From positions 2,776,785 to 2,840,784 of the forward strand of contig NZ_LN868937.1 in assembly GCF_001244735.1 (NCBI RefSeq): a stretch of 64,000 bases of DNA. Reading direction: 5' to 3'. The position numbers and the translations under genes are program-made. This DNA comes from Bacillus andreraoultii (GTDB taxonomy: Bacteria > Bacillota > Bacilli > Bacillales > Caldibacillaceae). The notes under the pieces were generated by a model. That model was not told the origin of the DNA. It saw only the letters and a program-made list of their open reading frames with translations, and did no database searches. The first letter of the stretch is position 1. The number at the start of each line of letters is the position of its first letter. Positions 8,649 through 18,467 of the stretch are shown piece by piece.

Positions 8649-10067
8649 ATGGCTGAAAATAAAAAAATAGGTTTATGGATACTAACCGCTTTAGTTATTG
8701 GTAACATGGTAGGATCCGGTATTTTTATGTTACCAAGAACATTGGCTGAAGCAGCTAGCCCCCTCGGTGTCTTACTTGGCTGGGGTTTAACCGGGCTAGG
8801 TGTATTACTAGTTGCTTTTGTATTTGGTAGTTTAGCCGTTCGAAAACCAGAACTAACGGGCGGTCCACAAATATATGCGAAAGAATTATTTACAAAAGAC
8901 TCCAAAACGTCCATCATCTCAGGATTCATGTCGTCATGGGGCTATTGGATTGGAAATGTTGCTGGAAATACAGCGATTATCACCACTTTTGCTAGTTACT
9001 TATCTACTTTTTTTCCTATTTTAAATAGTACAAAAGTCATCTTTAAAATGGGATCATTTACTCTTTATTTAGGAAATCTCTTCATTTTCATTGTCTGTTC
9101 TCTTCTCTTATGGGGACTACATTTTATTATTTTAAAAGGGATGGATGGAGCTGGAAAACTAAACTTTGTTGCAACAGCGGCCAAAGTTATTGGATTTATC
9201 CTTTTCATTGTCATCGCGCTTTTTGCCTTTGAAAAAAGTAATCTACTACCAATGAATGCACCGCGATTTGATGGAGCTGGAAATTCCATTCCTTTACTTG
9301 GCCAAATGAATAATGCAGCTGTTACAACGTTATGGGCGTTTGTAGGTGTAGAGTCTGCCGTTGTTTTTGCAGGTAGAGCGAAAAACAAGAATGATATAAA
9401 AAAAGCAACAATTATCGGCCTACTTTTAGCGCTTGGACTTTACGTAGGAATTACTTTACTCGTAATGGGTGTTTTACCACAAGATCAACTCATCCATTCA
9501 GAAAAACCATTAGTTGATGCGATTGAAGTCACCTTAGGACCTGTTGGCGCCTATCTTTTATCTGGTCTTGGATTAATTAGTTTACTCGGCTCAACCATTG
9601 GCTGGATTTTACTTAGTGCGGAAGTGCCTTATCAAGCTGCAAAACAAAAATTATTTTTACCAAGCTTTTCGAAAGCAAATCAAAAGGGCGTTCCAACTTT
9701 CTCGTTATACATTTCAAACACGTTAACACAAGTCTTTATTTTTTCTACGATTTCAAACTCGATTTCGAGCGCTTTTGCTTTTGTTATTTATATTGCAACT
9801 CTTTCGTTCCTTGTACCATATTTAATTTCAACTGCATATCAACTAAAAATTGTCATTACTGGTGAAACATATACATTAACGAAAGAAAGATGGATCGATG
9901 GAGGCATCGCCGTACTGGCAACAATCTATTCCGCTTGGGTTATTTTTGCAGGAACTAGTGATTTAAAAACATTCCTATTTGGTGTGGCTCTACTCGTCAG
10001 TGGCTTATTTTTCTATCCACTACTCCGTGAAAAATCGAATTCGGAAGCAAAACAAAATATTGCATAA
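8649..10067 (+). CDS. APC-family amino acid permease/antiporter
   Basis: A 472-residue polytopic protein with about 12 to 13 membrane segments. The N-terminus IGLWILTALVIGNMVGSGIF is the glycine-rich TM1 signature of the APC superfamily, and GPQIYAKE in TM2-3 resembles the basic amino acid/polyamine antiporter branch (arginine-ornithine or lysine-cadaverine exchangers). The central WAFVGVESAVVFAGRAK matches the TM6 substrate-gating region. AAGGGAG precedes the ATG. It sits between two amidases, all three on the same strand but each with its own terminator. Uptake or efflux of an amide-derived amino acid is a reasonable inference. Substrate cannot be read from sequence. Confidence 0.85.
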   Translation: MAENKKIGLWILTALVIGNMVGSGIFMLPRTLAEAASPLGVLLGWGLTGLGVLLVAFVFGSLAVRKPELTGGPQIYAKELFTKDSKTSIISGFMSSWGYWIGNVAGNTAIITTFASYLSTFFPILNSTKVIFKMGSFTLYLGNLFIFIVCSLLLWGLHFIILKGMDGAGKLNFVATAAKVIGFILFIVIALFAFEKSNLLPMNAPRFDGAGNSIPLLGQMNNAAVTTLWAFVGVESAVVFAGRAKNKNDIKKATIIGLLLALGLYVGITLLVMGVLPQDQLIHSEKPLVDAIEVTLGPVGAYLLSGLGLISLLGSTIGWILLSAEVPYQAAKQKLFLPSFSKANQKGVPTFSLYISNTLTQVFIFSTISNSISSAFAFVIYIATLSFLVPYLISTAYQLKIVITGETYTLTKERWIDGGIAVLATIYSAWVIFAGTSDLKTFLFGVALLVSGLFFYPLLREKSNSEAKQNIA

Positions 10068-10075
10068 CGTCAATT

Positions 10076-10109
10076 CTCAAGGGTCTACTTTAATCCTTGA
10101 GTTTTTTTA
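10076..10109 (+). terminator. Rho-independent terminator after the permease
   Basis: CTCAAGG and CCTTGAG pair across a 12-base loop, followed by eight T residues. Confidence 0.85.
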
Positions 10110-10311
10110 GCTGTTAGGGAGAATTTGGCAGCAATGACCTCGTATAAAAAAAGTTTTTTTCCGCAAACGACGGATCTCATTTCACTTAAAGGCTCTAGAC
10201 CTGACATTATTTTTTCATAAAATATTTTCTATTAAGTCTTGACCTATTTTTCAAATTATTTCAATATGAATGTACTGAGATGATTTTATTACTACGGAAG
10301 GTGGGAATGGT

Positions 10312-11817
10312 TTGATTAAAGACTATGAAAAATATGATGGCATAGGTTTACATGAGCTAATCGTAAAAAGAGAGGTTCACCCAAAAGAACTTGTTGAGTC
10401 TGCAATAGTAAAAATAGAAGAACATAATCCGAAGCTTAACGCTGTCATAAATAAAATGTATGAAAAAGCGGAACAAATGGTTGAGAGTCTTGATAAAAAC
10501 TCACCCCTTGCTGGTGTACCCGTTCTACTAAAAGACGTTACCCAAGAAATCGAAGGAGAGAAATTAACTCAAGGCTCACAGTTCCTACAAAATTACCGGG
10601 CAAAGCATGATTCTGAATACGTTTCACGCTTACGAAAGACAGGAGTCATTTTTCTCGGTCAAACAAACGTACCTGAGTTTGCTCTTATGGGAATTACAGA
10701 ACCGAAAGCTTACGGTCCGACACGAAATCCTTGGAATACAAATCATACGCCAGGAGGGTCTAGTGGTGGGTCTGGTGCAGCGGTTGCCTCAGGAATGGTA
10801 CCGATTGCAGGAGCGAATGATGGTGGTGGATCTATTCGAATTCCTGCTGCCTACTGCGGTTTATTTGGATTAAAACCAACAAGAGGAAGAACACCAGTAG
10901 GACCAGAACATGGTAGATTATGGCAAGGGGCATCAAGTGAACATGTTTTAACAAAAACCGTTCGAGATAGTGCCCTCCTACTTGATTTTCTACAAGGACC
11001 AGAAAAAGGAGCAGCTTTTTCCATACCGAGTAATGAAAATTCATATGTAGCGATATTAAATCAGCCACTACCGAAAAAATTGCGAATTGCCTTTTCAGTA
11101 AAATCACCACTTGGGACAGATGTTCATCCAGCGTGTATAAAAGCAGTAGAAAGAACAGCAGAATTTTTAGCGGACCAAGGTTTTATCGTTGAAGAAAAAG
11201 ACGCTCCTGTCGATGGTAAAAAATTGGCCAATAGCTATTTGACAATGTACTTTGGTGAAGTAGCAGCAGCTCTCAAAAAGGCAGAAGAATGGACGGGTAG
11301 AAAAACGAGTATAAAAGATGTGGAACCGACAACTTGGGTACTCGGTATGCTTGGTAAAGTAACAAGTGCAGAGGAGTTTGTTCTAAGCTTACAAGAATGG
11401 GATCTAGCTGCTTATCGAATGGAAGAATTTCATGAAACGTATGATTTTTATTTAACACCGACAACCGCCTTTCCTCCAGCAAAAATTGGCGAACTCGCAC
11501 CAAAGGGAGCCGAACAATTGCTTATTCGAATGGCAGGTCAATTAAACTTAGGAAAAACATTGAAAAAAGCCGGCATTGTCGACCAAATCGCAGAAAAAAG
11601 TCTCATGCGAACACCATTTACCCAACTCGCAAACTTAACAGGACAACCCGCCATGTCCGTCCCGCTCCATCTAACAGCGGATGGGCTTCCGATTGGTGCT
11701 CAATTTATGGCTGCAAGAGGAAAAGAAGATTTACTATTTCAACTCGCTCGGTTACTTGAACAATCCCCATTATGGGTTGATATGAAGGAAAATCCGTACT
11801 TTTCTAGCAAGCTATGA
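10312..11817 (+). CDS. Amidase (amidase signature family), paralogue 2
   Basis: A 501-residue amidase starting at TTG 10312, with AAGGTGGG about 6 bases upstream; a nearby ATG is out of frame. The triad is visible as Lys in [10 protein letters not shown], cis-Ser in [10 protein letters not shown] and nucleophile Ser in [10 protein letters not shown]. Long blocks such as [16 protein letters not shown] and [19 protein letters not shown] are nearly identical to amidase 1, so the pair arose by duplication. C-terminal sequences differ around residues 400-440, where substrate loops may lie. Function is probably hydrolysis of a small amide; the substrate is not predictable. Confidence 0.88.
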   Translation: MIKDYEKYDGIGLHELIVKREVHPKELVESAIVKIEEHNPKLNAVINKMYEKAEQMVESLDKNSPLAGVPVLLKDVTQEIEGEKLTQGSQFLQNYRAKHDSEYVSRLRKTGVIFLGQTNVPEFALMGITEPKAYGPTRNPWNTNHTPGGSSGGSGAAVASGMVPIAGANDGGGSIRIPAAYCGLFGLKPTRGRTPVGPEHGRLWQGASSEHVLTKTVRDSALLLDFLQGPEKGAAFSIPSNENSYVAILNQPLPKKLRIAFSVKSPLGTDVHPACIKAVERTAEFLADQGFIVEEKDAPVDGKKLANSYLTMYFGEVAAALKKAEEWTGRKTSIKDVEPTTWVLGMLGKVTSAEEFVLSLQEWDLAAYRMEEFHETYDFYLTPTTAFPPAKIGELAPKGAEQLLIRMAGQLNLGKTLKKAGIVDQIAEKSLMRTPFTQLANLTGQPAMSVPLHLTADGLPIGAQFMAARGKEDLLFQLARLLEQSPLWVDMKENPYFSSKL

Positions 11818-11820
11818 AAA

Positions 11821-11977
11821 ATGATTGTAATGGGGATTTGCTCGTTGTAAACTGTAACAATGATTGCGATTGGGATTTCCACGTTACAAGCTATAATAAT
11901 TGATTGCAATTGGCATTTGCTCATTGCAAACTGTAATAATGATTGCGTTTGGGATTTCCACCTTGCAAGCTATAATA
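11821..11977 (+). repeat. Tandem repeat, four units of 39 bp
   Basis: Four consecutive units of 39, 39, 40 and 39 bases start just after the amidase 2 stop. Units 1 and 3 share TTGCTC and GCAAACTGTAA-type blocks; units 2 and 4 share GGGATTTCCAC and CAAGCTATAATA. A 78-base pair of units was therefore duplicated as a block. Each unit carries ATGATTG or a close variant and a TATAAT or TGTAAT-like box. Units 3-4 encode a 13-residue period (MIAFGISTLQAII-like), but unit 1 has an in-frame stop. Confidence 0.85.
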
Positions 11978-11990
11978 ATATATAGAGACG

Positions 11991-12017
11991 GGGCTCTGCG
12001 TACAGCAAGCCCTTTTT
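11991..12017 (+). terminator. Terminator after amidase 2 and its repeat
   Basis: GGGCT and AGCCC enclose an inner CTG/CAG pair and are followed by five T residues. Confidence 0.6.
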
Positions 12018-12500
12018 CCCGTGTGAAGGGCACGTATCGGCTAGGCACCCTTAAATTGGACACGTACTTTTACGTCTTTCTATTTTTCTTTGTTTTCGCT
12101 TTCCTTTTTAATTATAAAATAGATTTGTTCTGTTTGTGCAGAGGAAATTGCTCCCACTCCTTTTCAGAGTATTGTTTTAATACGGAGATGATTTGACATG
12201 GAGCCTTGCACGCATGATTCTATTCCAGGGAGGCCAGTTTGTTAAAAACAACCTAGACCACCTTATCAGGTTATCATGCGTTTCTCCATATCAAATCGTG
12301 CTTTAAACTCAGTATAGGTATTAGCTCCTAAAATAGGGACCAATTTCCTCTTTGTTCATATTCCTTGTTTTTGGGCTTTGATATAATGCTGCTAAAATGC
12401 TTAAGCACACAAGGAAAGTGAATTTGGAAAATTTATAGTTTCCGATTAGCTAAAAAACCTTATAAGACATCTCCTCTAATATCCTTTATTACTATGATAA
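12018..12500. other. Gap between amidase 2 and the MFS gene
   Basis: No gene is supported. A 98-codon plus-strand frame begins in the tandem repeat and runs through the terminator; I reject it. The right part holds the 3' half of a family A repeat. The inverted pair CGCATGAT near 12213 and ATCATGCG near 12272 may form a large stem. Confidence 0.4.
12374..12450 (+). repeat. Dispersed repeat family A, copy 3 (3' half)
   Basis: Starts at GGCTTTGAT and keeps the CTTAAGC ... ACAAGGAAAGTG block and the AATTTATAGTTTCCGATTAGC tail. The first hairpin is lost. Confidence 0.6.
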
Positions 12501-13775
12501 TCATTCAACTTGTGTTAGTAAGTTTTTATTATCTTGCTCTTTTATAGGAATAAACTTAAATGTTAATGCTAGTATCAATGCTCCAATTGAGCAAACGATA
12601 CCTGACATCCAAAAAACTCCAGTTAATCCGATATACTTTACTAAAAGACCACATATGAATGTCCCAACCGGAACAACGCCTCCCATTATTGACATCAATG
12701 TGCCAAAAGCTCTTCCTCTCTGGTGATCTGGGATAATATGTTGAATTAAAGTCATTGTATATGCATTTGCTAGACCTGAACCAATTCCGTATAAAAAGAG
12801 TATAAAAATATTGACGCTTAGAATGGGGAATATCGGAAAAAATACAATTGTACTTTGAAATAAAAAGGCAAGAATTTCTCCACGCTTAATATTGAGAAAT
12901 TTTGATAACCAGCCAGATGCAAACGCCCCTATAAACGTCCCTATACCTAACCCCAACTCCAACAAACTATAACCTTTAGAACCAGAGTGAAGAATTTCTT
13001 GTGACCAACCAGGTGTTAAAAAAACAAACGTGACAAAGAAAATATTTGTCAAAAAAACACCCGGTATCATAAATAATAGAATTTTAGAACCTTTGATTGT
13101 ATGAAAACCCTCCACGATATCATTAATGAACTGTTTAACAGCAAATAATTTCTTTTCTTTATTTTGGATTTTTTGATGAACTGTCCCATTTTCAGATTCC
13201 TTTGGCAAAACGAAGCGTAATAGGAATAAATTAAAAGCAGAAAGCAAAAAAGTAATTGAGTTAAAAATAAAGAAAAGATAAATATTTACTTTACTTAATA
13301 AAAAGGCACCTAATGTACTTGCTATAATAGTAGAAATTTGGGTTCCGGTAGCAAATAAACTATTACCTAGGACCAATTTATCTTCAGGTAAAGTCGATGG
13401 CATAAAAGCTCTTGAAGTTGGAAAGAATATGTTATTACAAATATTCAAAAGGGAGAACATTATAGCTATAAACAAAATAGAAAATTCTATAAGATATGTG
13501 TAAGTTGTAATGATTAATAGAATTAAGACCGAACAAATATCAGTTATAATCATAACTTTTCTTCTATTGTATCGATCAGCAAACACTCCAAATATAAACA
13601 TAAATAATTGCGGAATTGTAATCGCTAATCCAAGCCAAGCTGTATAAGATGATTCTTGGGTTTTTTCTTGAACAAACCAAAATATCGATAAATAGAACAT
13701 TTTCGTACCTATTTCAGAAATAATAAAACCTGAATAAAATCGCATAAAGGCTTTATATGTTAAAATTTCCATCAT
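12501..13775 (-). CDS. MFS transporter, drug/macrolide exporter-like
   Basis: About 424 residues with 12 predicted membrane segments. The TM2-3 loop reads GVFADRYNRRKVMI, the classic G-x-x-x-D-R-x-x-R-R MFS motif A. A second loop near residue 325 (DHQRGRAFGTL) is the half-repeat. The pattern resembles Bacillus multidrug or macrolide exporters of the MFS_1/MFS_3 group. I place the start at ATG 13775, 8 bases after AGGAG. The longer frame to 13844 runs back into family B repeat DNA and would begin inside it. The gene stands alone. The exported compound is unknown. Confidence 0.82.
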   Translation of the reverse strand: MMEILTYKAFMRFYSGFIISEIGTKMFYLSIFWFVQEKTQESSYTAWLGLAITIPQLFMFIFGVFADRYNRRKVMIITDICSVLILLIITTYTYLIEFSILFIAIMFSLLNICNNIFFPTSRAFMPSTLPEDKLVLGNSLFATGTQISTIIASTLGAFLLSKVNIYLFFIFNSITFLLSAFNLFLLRFVLPKESENGTVHQKIQNKEKKLFAVKQFINDIVEGFHTIKGSKILLFMIPGVFLTNIFFVTFVFLTPGWSQEILHSGSKGYSLLELGLGIGTFIGAFASGWLSKFLNIKRGEILAFLFQSTIVFFPIFPILSVNIFILFLYGIGSGLANAYTMTLIQHIIPDHQRGRAFGTLMSIMGGVVPVGTFICGLLVKYIGLTGVFWMSGIVCSIGALILALTFKFIPIKEQDNKNLLTQVE

Positions 13776-13796
13776 ACTCATTTCTCCTATAAAAAA

Positions 13797-13915
13797 GAGC
13801 TGTCCAGAAAGTCGGATTTTTGATTTCTGGATGTTCCTTTTCATGTTTCATAACCTTGATATATTTACTTTCTTGGATTTAACATTTGTTGGTATTTCCC
13901 CTTTTCGGATAGCCC
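13797..13915 (-). repeat. Dispersed repeat family B, copy 2
   Basis: On the minus strand this matches 925-977. Shared blocks are TATATC, AGGTT, TGAAACA, GAAAAGG, CATCC, AAATCAAAAAT and ACTTTCTGGACA. It sits immediately upstream of the MFS ribosome site, so it forms part of that gene's leader. Confidence 0.65.
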
Positions 13916-14419
13916 CCCTTTCCTAAAATTAACAAATGCAATTCCCTTTGGAGTTATCTTTTACTCTCGAAAGATTAGATATTTCCAATTACTTCGGCTC
14001 TTCTAATATATTTATAAATATTTTATTTAATCAAACGATACTTGTAAATATAAATTTATTAAATAAATAGTTTATTTTCTGAAAAGGAGTTTAGATATCG
14101 CTTATATTTAATAATTGCATATTTCATTCATCTGATGGAATTTTAAGAAAATAAAGCAGATGCAATTATTCGTTTATTGTGCAAAGATATGTCATCCGTT
14201 TATTAAAGGAAAACAGGAATAATTCCCTAAAGGAGCCATAACCTTTGATAAATTCCATTAAAGAACAGTTATTAGTGGTTCATGTTGGAAAATACAAAGG
14301 TGCCCGTCCCCCATTCGTTGATACATTAAAGTCCTAGGGGCAGGCACTACTTTTTGGAGATATTAAAGAAATTGAAATGGTCTTTGATCAGTTGTGTTCT
14401 CTTTTTTATTAAGTATAAT
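13916..14419. other. AT-rich gap downstream of the chemotaxis gene
   Basis: I see no gene. Near 14300-14350 there is an imperfect inverted repeat, GTGCCCGTCCCC against AGGGGCAGGCAC, followed by TTTTT. This resembles the GTGCCTGTC-type repeats seen again at 46422-46582. Confidence 0.4.
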
Positions 14420-14572
14420 AAAGAAAACTCGGTGACGCTAGAGCCTTTAGGCAACCAAAGAGACTAGAATTCACTTGATGAAAAAGAGAGTTTTTTCGGC
14501 TTTGATGCAATGCTTAAAGCGTTTAAGCGCACAAGAAAAGTGAAATTGGACAATTTATACTTTCCGATTAGC
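14420..14572 (+). repeat. Dispersed repeat family A, copy 4
   Basis: Near-complete unit: AAAGAAAACTCG, GAGCCTTTAGGCAACCA, a GAAAAAGAGAG/TTTTTTCGGC region, GCTTTGATGCAATGC, GCGCACAAG and the tail TACTTTCCGATTAGCC. Confidence 0.75.
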
Positions 14573-14636
14573 CATGGAAAAAACAACCAAACCATCCATT
14601 CCGCGAATTTCCGCTAATATTTTTACACGAAGCCCT

Positions 14637-16123
14637 TTACATTTCGTCCTTCACTAAAAGTTGTTTCAATTCCTTCGCTACTTGATTGATTTCATGAACT
14701 GCGTTTTGAATCATTTGAATTTGGTTATGCTCATTATCGAGTGTTGAAGAAATTTCCTCTATTGAAGCAACACTTTCCTCTGAAATATTTGCAACGTTTT
14801 CCACTTGTTGTTGTATAGATGTAAAATTTTGTGTGGTAGACTCAATTTCACTCATTCCTTTTGAAAGCTCTATATTCGTTTCTCGAAAAGAGTCTTTCAT
14901 TTCTTGAAAATAATTTGCCACCTCACCAAGTAACATACTTCCTTCCCTCATGGCTTCCTCCCCTTCTAATGACTTTTTTTGAGCTTCCGTCGATTTAAGA
15001 AATAATGTACTCGTGACATCCGAAATATTCGCAGCTAGCTTTCCACTTTGTTCAGCTAATTTACGGACTTCCTCAGCAACAACAGCAAATCCTTTCCCGT
15101 GTTCGCCCGCCCTTGCCGATTCAATCGCCGCATTCAATGCTAGCAAATTTGTTTGATTAGCAATCTCTTTAATTCCATCAAGTAGACGATTGACTTTATC
15201 AAGACTATTCTGCAACCCAATAACTGTCTGTGCTGTTATACCAATTGCTGAATGAACCGTCATAAAATGATTGTTTACAAGCTGAATTTTATTCCACCCA
15301 TCATGAACTTTGTCATTCATCTGTTCTGACTTTTCCTTCAGCTCTCGGGAAATTTCAATTGTACGATTGCTTTTTCTGATGAGATTAACATCGTTTCGCT
15401 TACATAATTAACACTATTTGCTTGCTCTTGAATCCCTGCTGTCATTTGTTCTAATGACTCTTTTATCACTTTACTTGACTCATAGAAGTGGTCGACAATC
15501 TCATTAAAACTTTTCACATTATTTTCCAACACCACCCCACTCTTTTCAATCGTATGGAATATCCTTTGTAATTTTGCTAAAACATGTTTTGCTTCAACCT
15601 CTTTTTCATAGCTAGCCTGAATTAAGTCACGTCCCCAGCAGGTTAAATAATATAACAGTGCAAGAACCCCATTTACTGTAAAAAGAACGGCTATAAATTC
15701 CTCAAAATTCCCATTTATCCCGAGAAAACCAGGATGAATAAGATAAGCAAGAATATATTCCACATTAATTAGTAAGCTAAAAGATAAAATTAACTCACTT
15801 TTAAAATATAATGACACCATTGCAATAGAAAGCAGGAGTAAATAATGCTTATTTAAAGAAAACTGATCTAGGTAAAAGAGCAAATAAATAATCACATTCG
15901 GCATTGAAGCAAAGATAAACCCTTTAACATATGTAGGAATTCTCAAATAATAATTTGTCATCGCCAAAATCATAACAACCATTCCTGCCATTACGTTTGG
16001 TAACGAATGGGCCCATCCTATATTGGCTATATTTGGGATAACAACAAGAATATCAATTATAAAAATTAAGATCAAATTTACTTTATGAACCCGCTCTGTA
16101 TGATATGAATGAACCTCGTTCAT
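14637..16123 (-). pseudogene. Methyl-accepting chemotaxis protein, split by a one-base frameshift
   Basis: Two adjacent frames together make one receptor of about 495 residues. The upstream frame (15338-16123) carries about six membrane segments and a helical linker. The downstream frame (14637 to about 15370) carries the cytoplasmic signalling domain with the hairpin tip [20 protein letters not shown] and [20 protein letters not shown]. There is no HAMP domain and no large extracellular sensor. Adding one base to the five-T run at 15371-15375 (five A on the coding strand) joins the frames through [20 protein letters not shown]. The gene is therefore inactive, slippage-prone, or misread at a homopolymer. 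The signal it senses is unknown. Confidence 0.8.
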
Positions 16124-16336
16124 CCTATTTTCTCCCCTTTATCTCTATATATCGTAGCAATTAGTGAATTTATTATATAACAAAAACCGACCTTTTTGTT
16201 AATATTTCGACAACTCGATTCGTAAATACGCTTTTATTGAAAGCATATCAAACCGAAATGAATGATTCGAGTGGGGTGACATATACTAACAAAATACATA
16301 TTACTCATAAATTCAAGCAAAAAGGTAGGAAAAAAG

Positions 16337-17035
16337 ATGTTTAAACCACAGACAATGATTCCTTCTTTAGCTTCTAATTCCGTATCATTAGGGATCATCC
16401 TTGCAATGGTCGGTGGCTTTTTAGATGCGTACACATTTATTAGTCGCGATGGAGTTTTTGCTAATGCACAAACAGGAAATATCGTTTTGCTTGGGGTTCA
16501 TTTAGCTCTAGGAGAATGGCAACAAATGATTTTATATATCCCACCGATCGTCGCATTTATCCTTGGTATTTTTATTTCTGAAGTTTCAAAAATTTTCAAG
16601 AGAAAAAGCTGGATTACAAGTTCAAGACGATTTGTTCTTCTCATTGAATGCATTGTTCTAGTCATTGTAGGACTTTTACCAGCAACAATTCATAATTCAG
16701 TTGTTACAATATTAATCGCTTTTGCGTCCTCTTTACAAATTGCTACCTTTAATAAAATTGATAAATGGAATTATAACTCAACAGTTACGACAGGAAATTT
16801 ACGGACAGCTTCAAAAGCCGCCTACGCAGCCTGGATTGAACACAATGAGGAGGCAAAAAAACAATTTAAAAGCTTTGCAATTGTTATATTTTCCTTTTTT
16901 CTAGGTGGGGCTATCGGAACTTACTTAACTGTCCATATTGGCAACCCATCCATTTGGATTGCTGTTATTTTTTTAATTGTTGCGCTACTTCTTTACCATA
17001 AAGATCGGGGATATTATATAAAAAGTTATCGATAG
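16337..17035 (+). CDS. yoaK: YoaK-family (DUF1275) membrane protein
   Basis: A 232-residue protein with six membrane segments. MVGGFLDAYTFISRDGVFANAQTGN is the family hallmark in pieces: GGFLDAYTF then FANAQTGNIVLLG. A second hallmark, TFNKIDKWNYNSTVTTGNLR, lies near residue 140. AGGTAGG lies upstream of the ATG. DUF1275 proteins are inner-membrane proteins of unknown transport role. The gene is monocistronic here. The family call is strong and the function is open. Confidence 0.85.
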   Translation: MFKPQTMIPSLASNSVSLGIILAMVGGFLDAYTFISRDGVFANAQTGNIVLLGVHLALGEWQQMILYIPPIVAFILGIFISEVSKIFKRKSWITSSRRFVLLIECIVLVIVGLLPATIHNSVVTILIAFASSLQIATFNKIDKWNYNSTVTTGNLRTASKAAYAAWIEHNEEAKKQFKSFAIVIFSFFLGGAIGTYLTVHIGNPSIWIAVIFLIVALLLYHKDRGYYIKSYR

Positions 17036-17189
17036 TTAAAAGACCTACCTTTCCAACTTTATACATCAAACTTATTCACAAAATTGGTCATAATAATCGA
17101 AGTATCTTTTAAAAAAGTTAAAGATTCGTACTTAAGAAAGAATTTTATGGTAAAATACGAAATGCAAGTTTTTATATAAAGAGGGGAAT

Positions 17190-17435
17190 TTGAACGTGTA
17201 CGAAGAAATTACTGCTGTTTACTCAAGACATAATAAAGAATTAATGCTAAGTATTTATGACGAGAAAGATCATTTACTCATTCGTTCTAAAATGCCGAAA
17301 TTGATTGCCTATAAAATTGGAGACATTGTTGATGGCCCGAACAATCAAAAATATATCGTCACCGGTACAGAAGATAATATCTTTAATCCGAAAAAATTAC
17401 ATAAGGCAAAATTAAAGCGGAAGACCGAAGAATAA
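17190..17435 (+). CDS. Small conserved-looking hypothetical protein
   Basis: An 81-residue protein starting at TTG 17190, with GAGGGG about 5 bases upstream; GTG 17196 is an alternative. It is charged and soluble, with a compact beta-rich centre (LMLSIYDEKDHLLIRSKMPKL) and a lysine-rich tail (KLHKAKLKRKTEE) that could bind nucleic acid. The ribosome site and the clean frame support a real gene. I do not recognise the family. It precedes cdaS on the same strand by about 120 bases, which may be chance. Confidence 0.6.
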   Translation: MNVYEEITAVYSRHNKELMLSIYDEKDHLLIRSKMPKLIAYKIGDIVDGPNNQKYIVTGTEDNIFNPKKLHKAKLKRKTEE

Positions 17436-17555
17436 GTATATTGGATGAAGGTTTATCTTATGCAAATATAGCCTGTTCATACCAATTTGATATTCACCCA
17501 TATTTATTTTCCTTTGTTATGAGACAATTTCTTCTTATGTTGGGAGGTGCGACAA

Positions 17556-18158
17556 TTGAACCATTCAAACTGTGATTTTTCTTACATGAAAGAGGAAATT
17601 TTGTTAGGGCTACAACAATTAACAACGAAACTTCAACATACTATATCTTTTTTAGATGGTGATGATTGTATTCTTTGTAATCTGGAGGAATTTCGTGAAG
17701 AGTTGAGTCAATTAGAGTCCGTAGCCGGGTCTTATTACTTACAATGTTATTTATCCAACTACACGGAAAAAGTTGATGATCTCTCCCTTTGTTTGAAACG
17801 ACTTTCCTCTCGACGACACGGTGCTTTAATTGTTGTTCAAGGGAATGACGATGTACATTCCATGATTCAAAAGGGAACGGAAATAGAGGCACTTCTTTCT
17901 TCTTCATTAGTGGAGTCAATCTTTTATCCAGGAAACCCACTCCATGACGGGGCAGTGCTTATTCGAGAAAATACAATTGTTTCCGCAGCCAATATTTTAC
18001 CACTAACAACGACAAACATAACTGGGAAACTTGGAACGAGGCACCGAGCTGCTCTTGGAATAACCGAAAGTAGCGACGCCTTAGCACTTGTTGTATCCGA
18101 GGAAACTGGAAGTGTTTCATTTGCGTTAAGCGGGTCATTGTATCCCATTCAAGTTTAA
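17556..18158 (+). CDS. cdaS: Sporulation-type diadenylate cyclase CdaS
   Basis: About 200 residues that make cyclic di-AMP from two ATP. An N-terminal helical region (residues 1-60, with DCILCNLEEF) precedes the DisA_N cyclase domain. The catalytic DGA lies in FYPGNPLHDGAVLI and the RHR motif in KLGTRHRAALGITE. Order, length and the CILCN segment match Bacillus CdaS (YojJ), whose N-terminal helices autoinhibit activity and which acts in the forespore. I start at TTG 17556, 8 bases after GGGAGG; GTG 17547 overlaps the ribosome site. Presence supports a spore-forming host. Confidence 0.92.
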   Translation: MNHSNCDFSYMKEEILLGLQQLTTKLQHTISFLDGDDCILCNLEEFREELSQLESVAGSYYLQCYLSNYTEKVDDLSLCLKRLSSRRHGALIVVQGNDDVHSMIQKGTEIEALLSSSLVESIFYPGNPLHDGAVLIRENTIVSAANILPLTTTNITGKLGTRHRAALGITESSDALALVVSEETGSVSFALSGSLYPIQV

Positions 18159-18173
18159 AAACACTCCCCAACA

Positions 18174-18308
18174 TAAAGAAAACTCGTGACTCGGGCCTTT
18201 AGGTAACCAAGAGACTAGAGTTCATCGAAAAAAGAGAGTTTTTCGGCTTTGATTTAATGCTACCGAAACCTTCAACTTATGCGTATAGGCAAGGAGAAAT
18301 TGGAAAAT
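18174..18308 (+). repeat. Dispersed repeat family A, copy 5
   Basis: Begins 15 bases after the cdaS stop with TAAAGAAAACTCGTGAC. It retains CCAAGAGACTAGAGTTCA, a CGAAAAA/TTTTTCG hairpin and GGCTTTGATTTAATGCT. The second hairpin is degraded. The unit may serve as cdaS transcript end. Confidence 0.75.
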
Positions 18309-18467
18309 CATTAACTAAAAATGAGCCCGAACTTATGTCTACAAAGGTGTCAGTATTTCTGGCATCTTTTTCTCATGTCTTAAAGATCATTCCATTTATT
18401 AACAAGTATTTTTATCAAAGTCTTTACAGATAGTATAATAATAAACTACTTATGCAGGAGGCTTCCA

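Noticed and set aside
11900-12196. 98-codon plus-strand frame with repeated MIAFGIS-like motif
   Set aside because: It starts inside the tandem repeat, runs through a terminator, has no ribosome site, and unit 1 of the repeat has an in-frame stop.
13776-13844. Longer reading frame for the MFS exporter
   Set aside because: The extra codons lie in family B repeat DNA, and the good AGGAG ribosome site is inside this extension, 8 bases before ATG 13775.
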